The position numbers and the translations under genes are program-made. From contig NZ_CP041767.1 of the NCBI RefSeq assembly GCF_022026395.1, positions 2,057,501 through 2,121,500 of the forward strand: a stretch of 64,000 bases of DNA. Direction: 5' to 3'. Of the stretch, positions 7,685-14,514 are shown in pieces. The notes below the pieces were generated by a model. That model ran no database searches. It was not told the DNA's origin and saw only the letters and a program-made list of their open reading frames with translations. The DNA is from Brevibacillus brevis. GTDB lineage: Bacteria > Bacillota > Bacilli > Brevibacillales > Brevibacillaceae. Position 1 is the first letter of the stretch. Every line of letters starts with the position of its first letter.

Positions 7685-8082
7685 ATGGTGAATGAAATCA
7701 CCTTAATCGACGTCCTTGGCACAGAAAACCACGAAGTGGTAGACGCAGTACAGCTCAAACTGGGGTCCAATAAAAGTGCGCAGAACTCCATCGTCAACGT
7801 GGAGTTATTTAAAGGGGGTCCGATCACCGTGGGGATTACAAAAACAGGAGCAGCAGATTTTACGAAAGAAGTTAACACGGGGAATCGATCAAAGAATCGA
7901 TAAATACAAAAGAAGGCATAGATTACACGAAGTATATTCGCTTGTTGTATCGTTTCGAAGAGGATATGGCAGAAGATGTCGCGCGTTTTTTGGAGCGAGG
8001 AAAGTTAGCACCCGAACAATATGTGGGGATTACCGGTGAAGGATACGAAGCATCCGTAGTTGATCAGCAGGTTGTCGGATAG
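7685..8082 (+). pseudogene. Frameshifted phage tail-region gene (XkdX-like C-terminus)
   Basis: The first frame (7685-7903) encodes a beta-rich segment, LIDVLGTENHEVVDAVQLK then FKGGPITVGITKTG. After a one-base loss near 7880 the sense continues in another frame as YIRLLYRFEEDMAEDVARF, then GKLAPEQYVGITGEGYEA, ending at 8082. This tail closely resembles the XkdX-type ending (xTAEQYKEITGEDY) of PBSX-like phage tail operons. No phage neighbour survives. I infer a prophage relic. The XkdX part is a fair match and the N-terminal part is unidentified. Confidence 0.5.
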
Positions 8083-8306
8083 TCAAACGGATGCTTGAAA
8101 TAAACTTTGTAATCGATCAAATCCCAAGGAACAATACTTGAAACATCTTGCTGAATAAAAGGAAATGGCGCTCCCATAAGTACATGGTCAAGTTGCTTAA
8201 CGTCAGTAATGGTGACTGGAAAACTAAGTGGAGTGAAAGCGACTAAATCACAAGAAAACCTTGTGAATAGTATTTCAACAAAAAAGTTATTTTGTAGCGG
8301 TGACAT
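8064..8306 (-). pseudogene. Possible coding fragment
   Basis: The C-terminal half of this 80-codon frame has a protein-like composition (FPFIQQDVSSIVPWDLIDY), but it has no ribosome site, no recognised family, and overlaps the end of the phage relic. Listed as a possible fragment only. Confidence 0.2.
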
Positions 8307-8532
8307 AAAACATCTCTGCCAACACGAAAACCTGAAAAGCAGCTACACCAAACAGAGCAAAGGCCATCTTACGGTTTTTCTTCAGTTCAAATGATCCTAA
8401 AGAAGCCATGACAACGGCAAGGCATATCATCGTTACTATTCTTAAAAAAGCCACATGTGTAAAAATATTCACTACTGCAATAGAGAAGGCAACGACTGAA
8501 AAGATATGGAACCAAAGAGGTCTATTTTTCAT
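8287..8532 (-). CDS. Small three-helix membrane protein
   Basis: An 81-residue protein with three hydrophobic segments at about residues 8-25, 27-45 and 56-76, separated by a basic loop (FELKKNRKM). The overall pattern is like the small DUF3953-type membrane proteins of Bacillus, though I cannot confirm the family. The ribosome site is weak (GGTGAT). It lies on the same strand as, and downstream of, the Cys/Trp-rich peptide gene at 8787, separated by a terminator. Role unknown. Confidence 0.55.
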   Translation of the reverse strand: MKNRPLWFHIFSVVAFSIAVVNIFTHVAFLRIVTMICLAVVMASLGSFELKKNRKMAFALFGVAAFQVFVLAEMFYVTATK

Positions 8533-8704
8533 AAAGGATCACCAACAATTCCCTTTTTACAACAATTTTAACAGATAGACTGATTAAGTCCACTTAACAC
8601 AGGGGTAATTATAAATTTTGTCATGGTGAATGCCATTAGACCGATCCATTTAGCAGGTGGATCTGGAAACATAGAAAAATGAAAATGTCAAAGAGAATGG
8701 TGAT

Positions 8705-8733
8705 AAGAAACACTCCCTAATAAGCAGGGAGTG
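8705..8733 (-). terminator. Intrinsic terminator (leftward)
   Basis: CACTCCCT pairs with AGGGAGTG across a 7-base loop, followed on the minus strand by TTTCTT. It ends the Cys/Trp-rich peptide gene. Confidence 0.7.
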
Positions 8734-8786
8734 GTAATAATACAACCAATGCTGGTTAGCATGGTGTTTATTGGAGCAGGCTCACA

Positions 8787-8939
8787 TTACATCTCGCGTT
8801 CTGGACACCACCAACCGCACCCATGACGCATGCAAATCCAGATACACCCTCCAGCTTGAGCTGGATAATAAGATGAATATTGCACCAATTGACCATTTAC
8901 TTTCTTGAATTTCTTAGAATTAGCTTTCTTTTTTTTCAT
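8787..8939 (-). CDS. 50-residue Cys/Trp-rich peptide with Gly-Gly motif
   Basis: This short minus-strand gene has an excellent ribosome site (AGGAGGA, 8 bases before ATG) and its own terminator at 8705. The product starts with a very basic segment of 13 residues (MKKKK, then KKFKK), then a polar, Tyr-rich stretch (YSSYYPAQ). An Ala-Gly-Gly at residues 29-31 leads straight into a C-terminal part of 19 residues. That part has four Cys (32, 36, 41, 45; spacing C-x3-C-x4-C-x3-C) and three Trp. A Gly-Gly step before a Cys-rich core is the layout of many bacteriocin or modified-peptide precursors, but small Cys-rich coat proteins are an alternative. No modification or transport gene lies nearby. 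The gene call is strong; the role is open. Confidence 0.75.
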   Translation of the reverse strand: MKKKKANSKKFKKVNGQLVQYSSYYPAQAGGCIWICMRHGCGWWCPEREM

Positions 8940-9331
8940 GGGATATGTCCTCCTTTAGGATGGGTCTAAAATAAGGTATTAACATAAATTTCCTTTTGAT
9001 TGTACGAGTGTTCTCAAGTGACAAAAATGGACGGAATAAACCGTTTTAAGTAATTTGGATCTTTGTAGTAACGGGCATTATGTATTCAATACAATAAGGC
9101 ACCATCCTGTCTGATAGGAGGTGCCTCTTCGTGTTTTTTGGTATATTCCATCACTTCAAACCAGGCTAATTGAATCGTATACTTTCCCGCTCCTGTTTTT
9201 AGGAGACGGGTTCAAAAGTATCCTATATATCGAAAAGCGAGCGTTAAAGACGTGCTCGTAAAATACACTTTTCATTAATTGACAAGCTTACGGTTGAATT
9301 TTATTAGATAGAAGATGTTTCTCTTGTTTCA
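8940..9331. other. Gene-free stretch with two hairpins
   Basis: This holds the leader and presumed promoter of the Cys/Trp-rich peptide (ribosome site at 8948-8953, minus). A hairpin lies at 9098-9125 (GGCACC-A-TCCT with AGGAGGTGCC), followed on the plus strand by a T-run a few bases later. An imperfect hairpin lies at about 9186-9210 (CCCG..TCCT with AGGA..CGGG). No coding frame is convincing. Confidence 0.4.
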
Positions 9332-10123
9332 CTACTTTGCGTGTGTAAGGGATACTTCAAAGGCATCTAAAATCTCTAAAAAATGCGAGGCTTCTCTAAA
9401 TACATGGTCAGCGAGCAATGGGGGGATTATGCTCTTTATTTTGCATTCCTCAATGAGATCACGAGCTGTTTTTTTGAAGTCACGCAATTGGCGGACAGAT
9501 ACACGATTTTGATCGACAAATTGATTCAGTAACGGTTTCGTTTGAGACTGGGGACGCATGGAATCAAGATCCTGAGCTTGGAACAATAATTGATCAAAAT
9601 CATGGCTGAATTCTCTAGCTTGATCCACTAGCTTTCTTTCGGAAGGATCGAGCAAATGGTTAATAAATTTCGCATGGTCAGCCATGATTCGTAGGAAAAA
9701 GACATTTTCATTAATCACCGCATCTGGTAAGGGATCAAGGTTTCCCGTATTCAATTGTTCTAATCGATTCCGAAAATAGGCAGCTTCCCTGCTCACATGA
9801 TCGACCAACAGCGGAAAGTTGTTACCACCGATTTTGCAATGAATAATAAGTCCGAGTACTTTGCGTTTGAAAACCCAAATATAGGAAACGGCATTGTGAA
9901 CAAGCTGATTAAAGTCATAGATTCGTTGAGGGTCGATGTCAGAAGAAAAGGCAAGTGATTGGTTTTCAATTTCTTCAAAAATACTGTAAAAGCGATTCGC
10001 TTCTTCAATCAATTTTGTGTCTTCGCAGTTAAAGCCCAATTTGAGAAACAGGGAGTGTTCTTTCATGATACGAGACCAAAAACGTATTTCCTCTAATGAT
10101 CGATCAACAAAAACATTTGTCAT
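9332..10123 (-). CDS. DUF2935 protein (paralogue 1)
   Basis: A 263-residue, all-helical protein with two DUF2935 repeats. Each carries the pattern FWSRIMKEHSLFL / FFLRIMADHAKFI near its start and LVDHVSREAAYF / LLADHVFREASHF near its end. The conserved His and Glu residues on these helices would suit metal binding in a four-helix, ferritin-like bundle; that is an inference. I start at ATG 10123, 5 bases after GGAGGT; the longer frame to 10180 lacks a ribosome site. It shares its neighbourhood and strand with a second DUF2935 protein and a His-rich small protein. Function of the family is not established. Confidence 0.85.
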   Translation of the reverse strand: MTNVFVDRSLEEIRFWSRIMKEHSLFLKLGFNCEDTKLIEEANRFYSIFEEIENQSLAFSSDIDPQRIYDFNQLVHNAVSYIWVFKRKVLGLIIHCKIGGNNFPLLVDHVSREAAYFRNRLEQLNTGNLDPLPDAVINENVFFLRIMADHAKFINHLLDPSERKLVDQAREFSHDFDQLLFQAQDLDSMRPQSQTKPLLNQFVDQNRVSVRQLRDFKKTARDLIEECKIKSIIPPLLADHVFREASHFLEILDAFEVSLTHAK

Positions 10124-10271
10124 GTAGTACCTCCGCATAGGATTTGAGCAGTTCATAGCCCATTTTCCACTTTTGATCACACATAATGTATGTCTATGCG
10201 TTTACCCAGTTTCGTGAGTGGGCAGTAGCACAGAATTAAAAAAATTCTGGTGTTTTCTGGCTTGTCCCACG

Positions 10272-10298
10272 AAAAAAACTCCCTGTAACGGGAGTTTT
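10272..10298 (-). terminator. Intrinsic terminator (leftward)
   Basis: The minus strand reads AAAACTCCC, short loop, GGGAGTTTTTTT. It lies directly after the His-rich gene. Confidence 0.85.
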
Positions 10299-10303
10299 CC
10301 ATG

Positions 10304-10492
10304 TCAAAAACGACGCATCGAATGCATTTGCGTTCTGTGGTGATGGGCCCTCATGCGATGGAAGTGTTCTCTTTCTCGAAAGGTATGATGACGCAGTCGA
10401 TCATGACGATGTTCAAAAGCTAGAGAGCGAAAACGTTCTGCTTGCCGCATGTGGTGATGCATACGCTGTCTATGATGCTCAATTGGATCCAT
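10304..10492 (-). CDS. His/Arg/Met-rich 62-residue protein
   Basis: A 62-residue protein that is about one quarter His, one fifth Arg and one tenth Met, with repeating HH and HRM elements (MHHHMRQ, RMRAHHHRTQ). There is no Cys and no membrane segment. The ATG follows AAGGGGGT by 6 bases and a strong terminator follows, so it is a real unit. Such composition fits a spore-coat or core packing protein, or a metal (Ni, Cu, Zn) sink; neither is proven. It lies between two DUF2935 genes on the same strand. Confidence 0.75.
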   Translation of the reverse strand: MDPIEHHRQRMHHHMRQAERFRSLAFEHRHDRLRHHTFREREHFHRMRAHHHRTQMHSMRRF

Positions 10493-10581
10493 GACACTAC
10501 CCCCTTAACGTTGGTACTAATAGGATATGAGGACAGCTTCCTGCTTGCTTATGCATAAGTGGATATCGTAAAGAAAGAATG

Positions 10582-10614
10582 AAAAAAGAGGCGTAAAGCC
10601 TTTCGCTTTCGCCT
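10582..10614 (-). terminator. Intrinsic terminator (leftward)
   Basis: The minus strand reads AGGCGAAAGC, loop, GCTTTACGCCT, then CTTTTTT. It ends the second DUF2935 gene. Confidence 0.7.
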
Positions 10615-10636
10615 GGTGATGAACAAGGTTAATCTT

Positions 10637-11443
10637 TTACTCGATTCGCGGTCTGGTGGGGAAACAGTCTGGTGACGGCACGTCGGAAACCTCAGATAGC
10701 TTCATCAAATAGTAGCATTCTTCTCGAGACATATGGTCGGCCATGAGCGGGGATAAAACTCCAAGCAATTCATCACGCATCCGCATCTCTTCCAATTCAT
10801 GCAAAAATACCTGAAAAAGCTTCATTTCCATTTCTGCTTGATGGTTAAAACGGCGTAATGCCGGGAAGTTATTCAAGTTTGTTCGGAGATACCCGGCTAA
10901 TTCCACCGCTTTTAGGTAAAAATGCTCGAACTGTTTGGTAAATTGTTCACTTTTAAGCTGATAGTCTTTTTCCACCATGTCCAAAAGGGAAGTGATGGTG
11001 GCTGCATGCCCGACCGCATCGGATAGCCACAAAAGATGGAGCTCTACCGGGTGATTGGCAGGTGGCAAGCTTCCGGAGAGAAAAGCATGCAAAATTCGTT
11101 CATACTCTTCTAGTTCATTGACCATGTGGTTCATAAACGTTGGGGGAAGACTGATCGATATTTTACTGATGAGATGCCTTTCCAGAATGTGGAGTTTAAA
11201 ATCGCGCAGTTGCTGCGTGAGTTCACTTGCCTGCTGGTTGAGTGCGTGCAGTTCATCGGAAGACAGATTCTGCCTGGCGTTATCCAGCAAGTTATCGAAT
11301 GACACGATGAAGTATACGGCTCTTTCAATTTCCTGCTCTTCATTCGGAGCGAGTGATTGAAAAATAAAGCGGGCATGATCGCCCAGAATTTGTAGCCAAA
11401 AACGATGCTCAAACAACATACTTTCTCTTAAAGGTTCATTCAC
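10637..11443 (-). CDS. DUF2935 protein (paralogue 2)
   Basis: A 268-residue paralogue of the protein at 9332, with the same two-repeat plan: FEHRFWLQILGDHARFIF and later LHLLWLSDAVGHAATI, closing with LMADHMSREECYYL. In this copy the first repeat's final DHxxRE motif has become NHMVNELEEY, so one half may have lost the putative metal site. The GTG start at 11443 lies 7 bases after AAGGAGGG; the longer frame to 11587 is unsupported. It is divergent from the DUF1648 gene at 11575. Confidence 0.85.
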   Translation of the reverse strand: MNEPLRESMLFEHRFWLQILGDHARFIFQSLAPNEEQEIERAVYFIVSFDNLLDNARQNLSSDELHALNQQASELTQQLRDFKLHILERHLISKISISLPPTFMNHMVNELEEYERILHAFLSGSLPPANHPVELHLLWLSDAVGHAATITSLLDMVEKDYQLKSEQFTKQFEHFYLKAVELAGYLRTNLNNFPALRRFNHQAEMEMKLFQVFLHELEEMRMRDELLGVLSPLMADHMSREECYYLMKLSEVSDVPSPDCFPTRPRIE

Positions 11444-11574
11444 TGTTGTTCCCTCCTTACTCCCCATCAAGATATGTAAAAGCGCCCAGAAGTGTGTGAC
11501 GGATTGACCTTGACTCCCAAATGGACATAAATGGTAAAATACTTGTAGGAGGAGCAGCGGTAAGGGGGGAGAAA

Positions 11575-12069
11575 ATGAAGAGACCAATCAAAAATATACC
11601 AAAGACAGGCAGCGAATGGCTATGGGATGTAGTTGGTTGTTTATTTTTCGTAGGATCGCTATTCTTTTTAGTCTTTGTATGGAATAAGCTTCCTGACGAG
11701 GTGCCTGCCCATTACAATGCTTTGGGGGAAGTAGATCGCTGGGGCTCAAAATGGGAACTGCTTCTTTTACCCGGGATTGGCGTCTTTATTGTTTTCCTCA
11801 TGAAGGTACTCGAAAAACATCCAGAGCTCCATAACTATCCGGCACGCTTCTCTGAATCGAATGCCGAGCAGTTTTATTTGCACAGTCGAAAAATCGTGAA
11901 CCAAATAAAAAATAGTTGCTTAATCATTTTTTCCGTAATCCTGTTGGAGTCAGTTTCTATTGCTCAAGGATGGGGAGGCGGCTTTGGGAAGTGGTTTCTG
12001 CCGATCACCATCATTGGGATGATCGTTCTGCTTGTAATAGGAATCGTGAAACAAAAAAAGATTCAATGA
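11575..12069 (+). CDS. DUF1648 membrane protein
   Basis: A 164-residue integral membrane protein with helices at about residues 15-38, 55-77, 105-125 and 135-157. The DUF1648 signature LPDEVPAHYNALGEVDRWGS lies after the first helix. DUF1648 occurs in SdpI-like immunity proteins and related membrane proteins of unknown role; this one lacks the full SdpI length. The start at ATG 11575 is preceded by AAGGGGGGAG. It stands alone, divergent from the DUF2935 gene. Confidence 0.8.
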   Translation: MKRPIKNIPKTGSEWLWDVVGCLFFVGSLFFLVFVWNKLPDEVPAHYNALGEVDRWGSKWELLLLPGIGVFIVFLMKVLEKHPELHNYPARFSESNAEQFYLHSRKIVNQIKNSCLIIFSVILLESVSIAQGWGGGFGKWFLPITIIGMIVLLVIGIVKQKKIQ

Positions 12070-12135
12070 GAAGCATGAGCGAGGGGGCCTTCTAACGGAA
12101 AGGGCCTCTTCTTGGTTTTTGAAACGAAAATGATG

Positions 12136-12149
12136 AGGACATATGTCCT
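12136..12149. promoter_or_regulatory. 14-bp perfect palindrome, likely Crp/Fnr-family operator
   Basis: AGGACATATGTCCT is an exact palindrome about 58 bases before the first gene of the ydcZ-crp-ydcZ operon. The length and central ATAT fit a dimeric helix-turn-helix site. The operon's own Crp/Fnr regulator is the natural candidate, which is an inference from position. Confidence 0.45.
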
Positions 12150-12206
12150 TCCCTATCTACCTTGCCATCCTTTTTAATTAGGAACAGATTAGTGTGAGGT
12201 GAGAGG

Positions 12207-12632
12207 ATGAAAGGAATTATTTTTGCTATTTTGGGCGGTGTTTTCATTACCTTGCAAGGTGTAGCGAACGCAAGAATCAGTCAAGATATTGGTACTTGGC
12301 AGACCGCGACACTTACGCAGTTAACGGGCTTCCTCACGGCTTTAGTACTCCTGTTGTTTTTTCGAGATGGAAAATGGCAGGCATACAGGCGAGTGAAACC
12401 GTTATATTTGACAGGTGGGGCATTCGCTGCGTTTATCATTTTTAGCAATGTTACGGCTATCCAGCATATCGGGGTAACCATGACGATTTCAGCTCTCTTG
12501 ATTGCGCAGTTAAGCCTGACTTTTCTCATTGATAGCAATGGGTGGTTTGGTGTCGATCAACAAAAGATGAGGTTGCCGCATTTTATCGGGATCGGGATGA
12601 TGATTCTGGGTGTGCTGATTCTGAGGGCCTGA
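12207..12632 (+). CDS. YdcZ/DUF606 family small transporter (subunit 1)
   Basis: A 141-residue membrane protein with five predicted helices, beginning with the typical MKGIIFAILGGVFITLQGVAN and containing SNVTAIQHIGVTMTIS. DUF606 (YdcZ) proteins belong to the drug/metabolite transporter superfamily as half-sized proteins and usually occur in pairs that may form heterodimers. The start follows GTGAGAGG. It is followed 23 bases later by a Crp/Fnr regulator and then a second DUF606 gene, so the three form an operon. Substrate unknown. Confidence 0.85.
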   Translation: MKGIIFAILGGVFITLQGVANARISQDIGTWQTATLTQLTGFLTALVLLLFFRDGKWQAYRRVKPLYLTGGAFAAFIIFSNVTAIQHIGVTMTISALLIAQLSLTFLIDSNGWFGVDQQKMRLPHFIGIGMMILGVLILRA

Positions 12633-12655
12633 TAGCGAGAGGATGAAACAGAGGG

Positions 12656-13354
12656 ATGAAGGAAATCGAAAATCGTGAGCTTTTGCAACAATATCTCCAT
12701 GACCATCAGTTAGCGACTGTCTTTCATGAGCCTTTTCTGCCGCATTTGTCCTTGTACCAATTTGATCAAGGAGAGCTCATTTGTGCCCAGGGTGAAGCGA
12801 CCTGTCACCTGTATGTTTTGGTGAAGGGCAAAGTAAAGATTTTTACGACTTCCCCTGAAGGAAAAACACTGATCCTTTCTTTTAAAAAGCCGCTTGAAGT
12901 GATCGGAGATATTGAGTATGTCAGAGGGATTTCTTATCTTAATTCGGTTGAAGCGGCCTCGTCTGTTCAGATGATCGGGATTCATTATCGCTGGTTGAAA
13001 AAATACGGGACAGACTACGCTCCACTCCTGCAATTTTTACTGCAAATCATTACGAATAAATTTTGTGTGAAGTCCAATACATTAAGCATCAACCTTCTGT
13101 ACCCAGTAGAAGTACGTTTCGCTCGTTATTTGTTGTCCGTTTCGATAGAGGAGTGGAATCCTGCCAACAAAGAGCAGATCCGTACAAGCAATCTCTTGGA
13201 TGCAGCGAATATGATTGGAACGAGCTACAGACATTTGAATCGGGTCATTCAACAGTTCTGCAAGGAGGGACTGATTGAGCGTGCCAATGGATTCCTTCTG
13301 ATCAAGGATAGGGAAGGTTTAGCTAAAATGGCGAGCGAGACTCCGAACGAATAA
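12656..13354 (+). CDS. Crp/Fnr family transcription regulator (YeiL-like)
   Basis: A 232-residue regulator with an N-terminal cyclic-nucleotide-binding-like beta barrel (FDQGELICAQGEATCHLYVLV, residues 35-60) and a C-terminal winged helix (LLDAANMIGTSYRHLNRVIQ, about residues 178-200). It lacks a cluster of N-terminal Cys that would hold an Fe-S centre, so it is not Fnr in the oxygen-sensing sense. Two Cys (C45, C51) lie in the barrel and could be redox-active; that is speculation. The layout between two DUF606 transporters suggests it controls them in response to a substrate. Confidence 0.85.
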   Translation: MKEIENRELLQQYLHDHQLATVFHEPFLPHLSLYQFDQGELICAQGEATCHLYVLVKGKVKIFTTSPEGKTLILSFKKPLEVIGDIEYVRGISYLNSVEAASSVQMIGIHYRWLKKYGTDYAPLLQFLLQIITNKFCVKSNTLSINLLYPVEVRFARYLLSVSIEEWNPANKEQIRTSNLLDAANMIGTSYRHLNRVIQQFCKEGLIERANGFLLIKDREGLAKMASETPNE

Positions 13355-13375
13355 GGAGACAGGAGTGTCAAAATC

Positions 13376-13843
13376 ATGGTAGTCGGGCTATTCTTCGCGT
13401 TACTGGCTGGCTTGTTGGTCAGCCTGCAAAATATTTTCAACAGGAAAGTAAGTGAACAGGCAGGAACGTGGTCTACGACAACTCTCGTGCTTGGGATGGG
13501 ATTTCTGTCGTCTTTGACGATGGGTCTTATTTTTGAAGGCAATCAGTTGTTTTCGTTTCGAGCTATGCAGACGTGGTACTGGTTCAGTGGCATGATCGGC
13601 GTTGGGGTGGTCTTTTGCCTGGTACAAGGAATGAGACTGCTTGGCCCAACGTATGCTATTTCCATTGTTCTCACTGCCCAGCTCGGTTTTGCTTTGTGGT
13701 CGGATTCAATCGGCTGGCTAGGGTTGGTTCAAGTGCCGATGACATTTACGCAATTGTTTGGAGTTTTGGTCATTGTCGGGGGTGTCATTGTATTTAAACT
13801 AGGTGGCGAATGGCAACAGAAACGCTCCATAAGTAAGATGTAA
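13376..13843 (+). CDS. YdcZ/DUF606 family small transporter (subunit 2)
   Basis: A 155-residue DUF606 protein with about five helices, opening with LFFALLAGLLVSLQNIFNRKVSEQ and containing LGPTYAISIVLTAQLGFALWSD. It is homologous to the product at 12207 but divergent in sequence, as in heterodimeric pairs. The ribosome site is AGGAG, with ATG at 13376. It is the last gene of the operon. The substrate is unknown. Confidence 0.85.
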   Translation: MVVGLFFALLAGLLVSLQNIFNRKVSEQAGTWSTTTLVLGMGFLSSLTMGLIFEGNQLFSFRAMQTWYWFSGMIGVGVVFCLVQGMRLLGPTYAISIVLTAQLGFALWSDSIGWLGLVQVPMTFTQLFGVLVIVGGVIVFKLGGEWQQKRSISKM

Positions 13844-13908
13844 ATTTATTGTTGACTTAATTTTAAACGTCATGATAAAATAAAAAATTTTAAATTCGAT
13901 TTTTATGT

Positions 13909-13914
13909 TATAAT
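13909..13914 (+). promoter_or_regulatory. TATAAT -10 element of the CarD gene
   Basis: A perfect TATAAT lies 31 bases before the carD-like start codon in a very AT-rich stretch. No good -35 is seen, which would fit a promoter helped by an activator or UP element. Confidence 0.5.
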
Positions 13915-13945
13915 GGATATAGATTGCTTTGAAGGAGGTGGACGT

Positions 13946-14449
13946 ATGTTTCAAGTTGGAGACAAGGTTTTTTATCCGATGCACGGGGCAGGCGTAATCG
14001 AGGCGATGGAGGAGAAAGAGTTTCTGGGTGAAAAACACCTCTATTATGTGCTCAACATGATGCTGAAAGAGTTAAACATCATGGTCCCGGTTGAAAAGAT
14101 GTCCGCTCTGGGTATTCGAAAGGTGGTTGAAGCCAACATTCTCGAGAATGTTTTGGCCGCCATGCGAGAGGGGCAACGCGACACCGCCTTGAATGCAGCG
14201 CAGCGCTACAAGCTTCATACAGAAAAAATGAAGAGTGGCGATATTTACGAGCAATCTGAGGTCATCCGCGATTTGTTTGGAATGAGTAAAGAAAAAGTAT
14301 TGGGAACGAGTGACAAAGTGATGCTGGATAATGCGCAGCAGCTCTTCATTAGTGAGATTGAACTGGTAAAAGACGTAGATACGGAACAGGCAACAGAAAT
14401 GCTAAAGCAAGCTATTTGCCCAGAAGAAATGTCTGAGATTGTCCCATAA
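13946..14449 (+). CDS. CarD family transcription regulator
   Basis: A 167-residue CarD/CdnL protein. The N-terminal RNA polymerase-interacting domain (residues 1-60) reads FQVGDKVFYPMHGAGVIEAM with ILxMVPVEK-type strands. The C-terminal helical part (about residues 70-160) resembles the DNA-binding helical domain. These proteins bind the beta subunit and stabilise open complexes at sigma-A promoters. The ATG follows AAGGAGGTGG. It stands alone with its own promoter and terminator. The B. subtilis counterpart is YdeB. Confidence 0.88.
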   Translation: MFQVGDKVFYPMHGAGVIEAMEEKEFLGEKHLYYVLNMMLKELNIMVPVEKMSALGIRKVVEANILENVLAAMREGQRDTALNAAQRYKLHTEKMKSGDIYEQSEVIRDLFGMSKEKVLGTSDKVMLDNAQQLFISEIELVKDVDTEQATEMLKQAICPEEMSEIVP

Positions 14450-14468
14450 ATGCCATACAAGGGAAGTA

Positions 14469-14505
14469 AGGGGAGTGATTGTTATTGCAATCGCCCCCCT
14501 TTTTT
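14469..14505 (+). terminator. Intrinsic terminator
   Basis: An imperfect stem between AGGGGAGTGATTG and CAATCGCCCCCCT, followed by TTTTTT. It ends the CarD gene. Confidence 0.75.
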
Positions 14506-14514
14506 GTATATCCG

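Noticed and set aside
8711..9210. Cluster of short inverted repeats considered as a CRISPR array
   Set aside because: The hairpins differ in sequence and spacing, and no direct repeat of 24-40 bases recurs.
1..9300. Considered as a complete prophage or integrative element
   Set aside because: There is no integrase, terminase or capsid gene and no paired att repeats seen; only two short phage-like relics.
12656..13354. Considered as an oxygen-sensing Fnr with Fe-S cluster
   Set aside because: The N-terminal or C-terminal Cys cluster is absent; only two Cys lie in the barrel.
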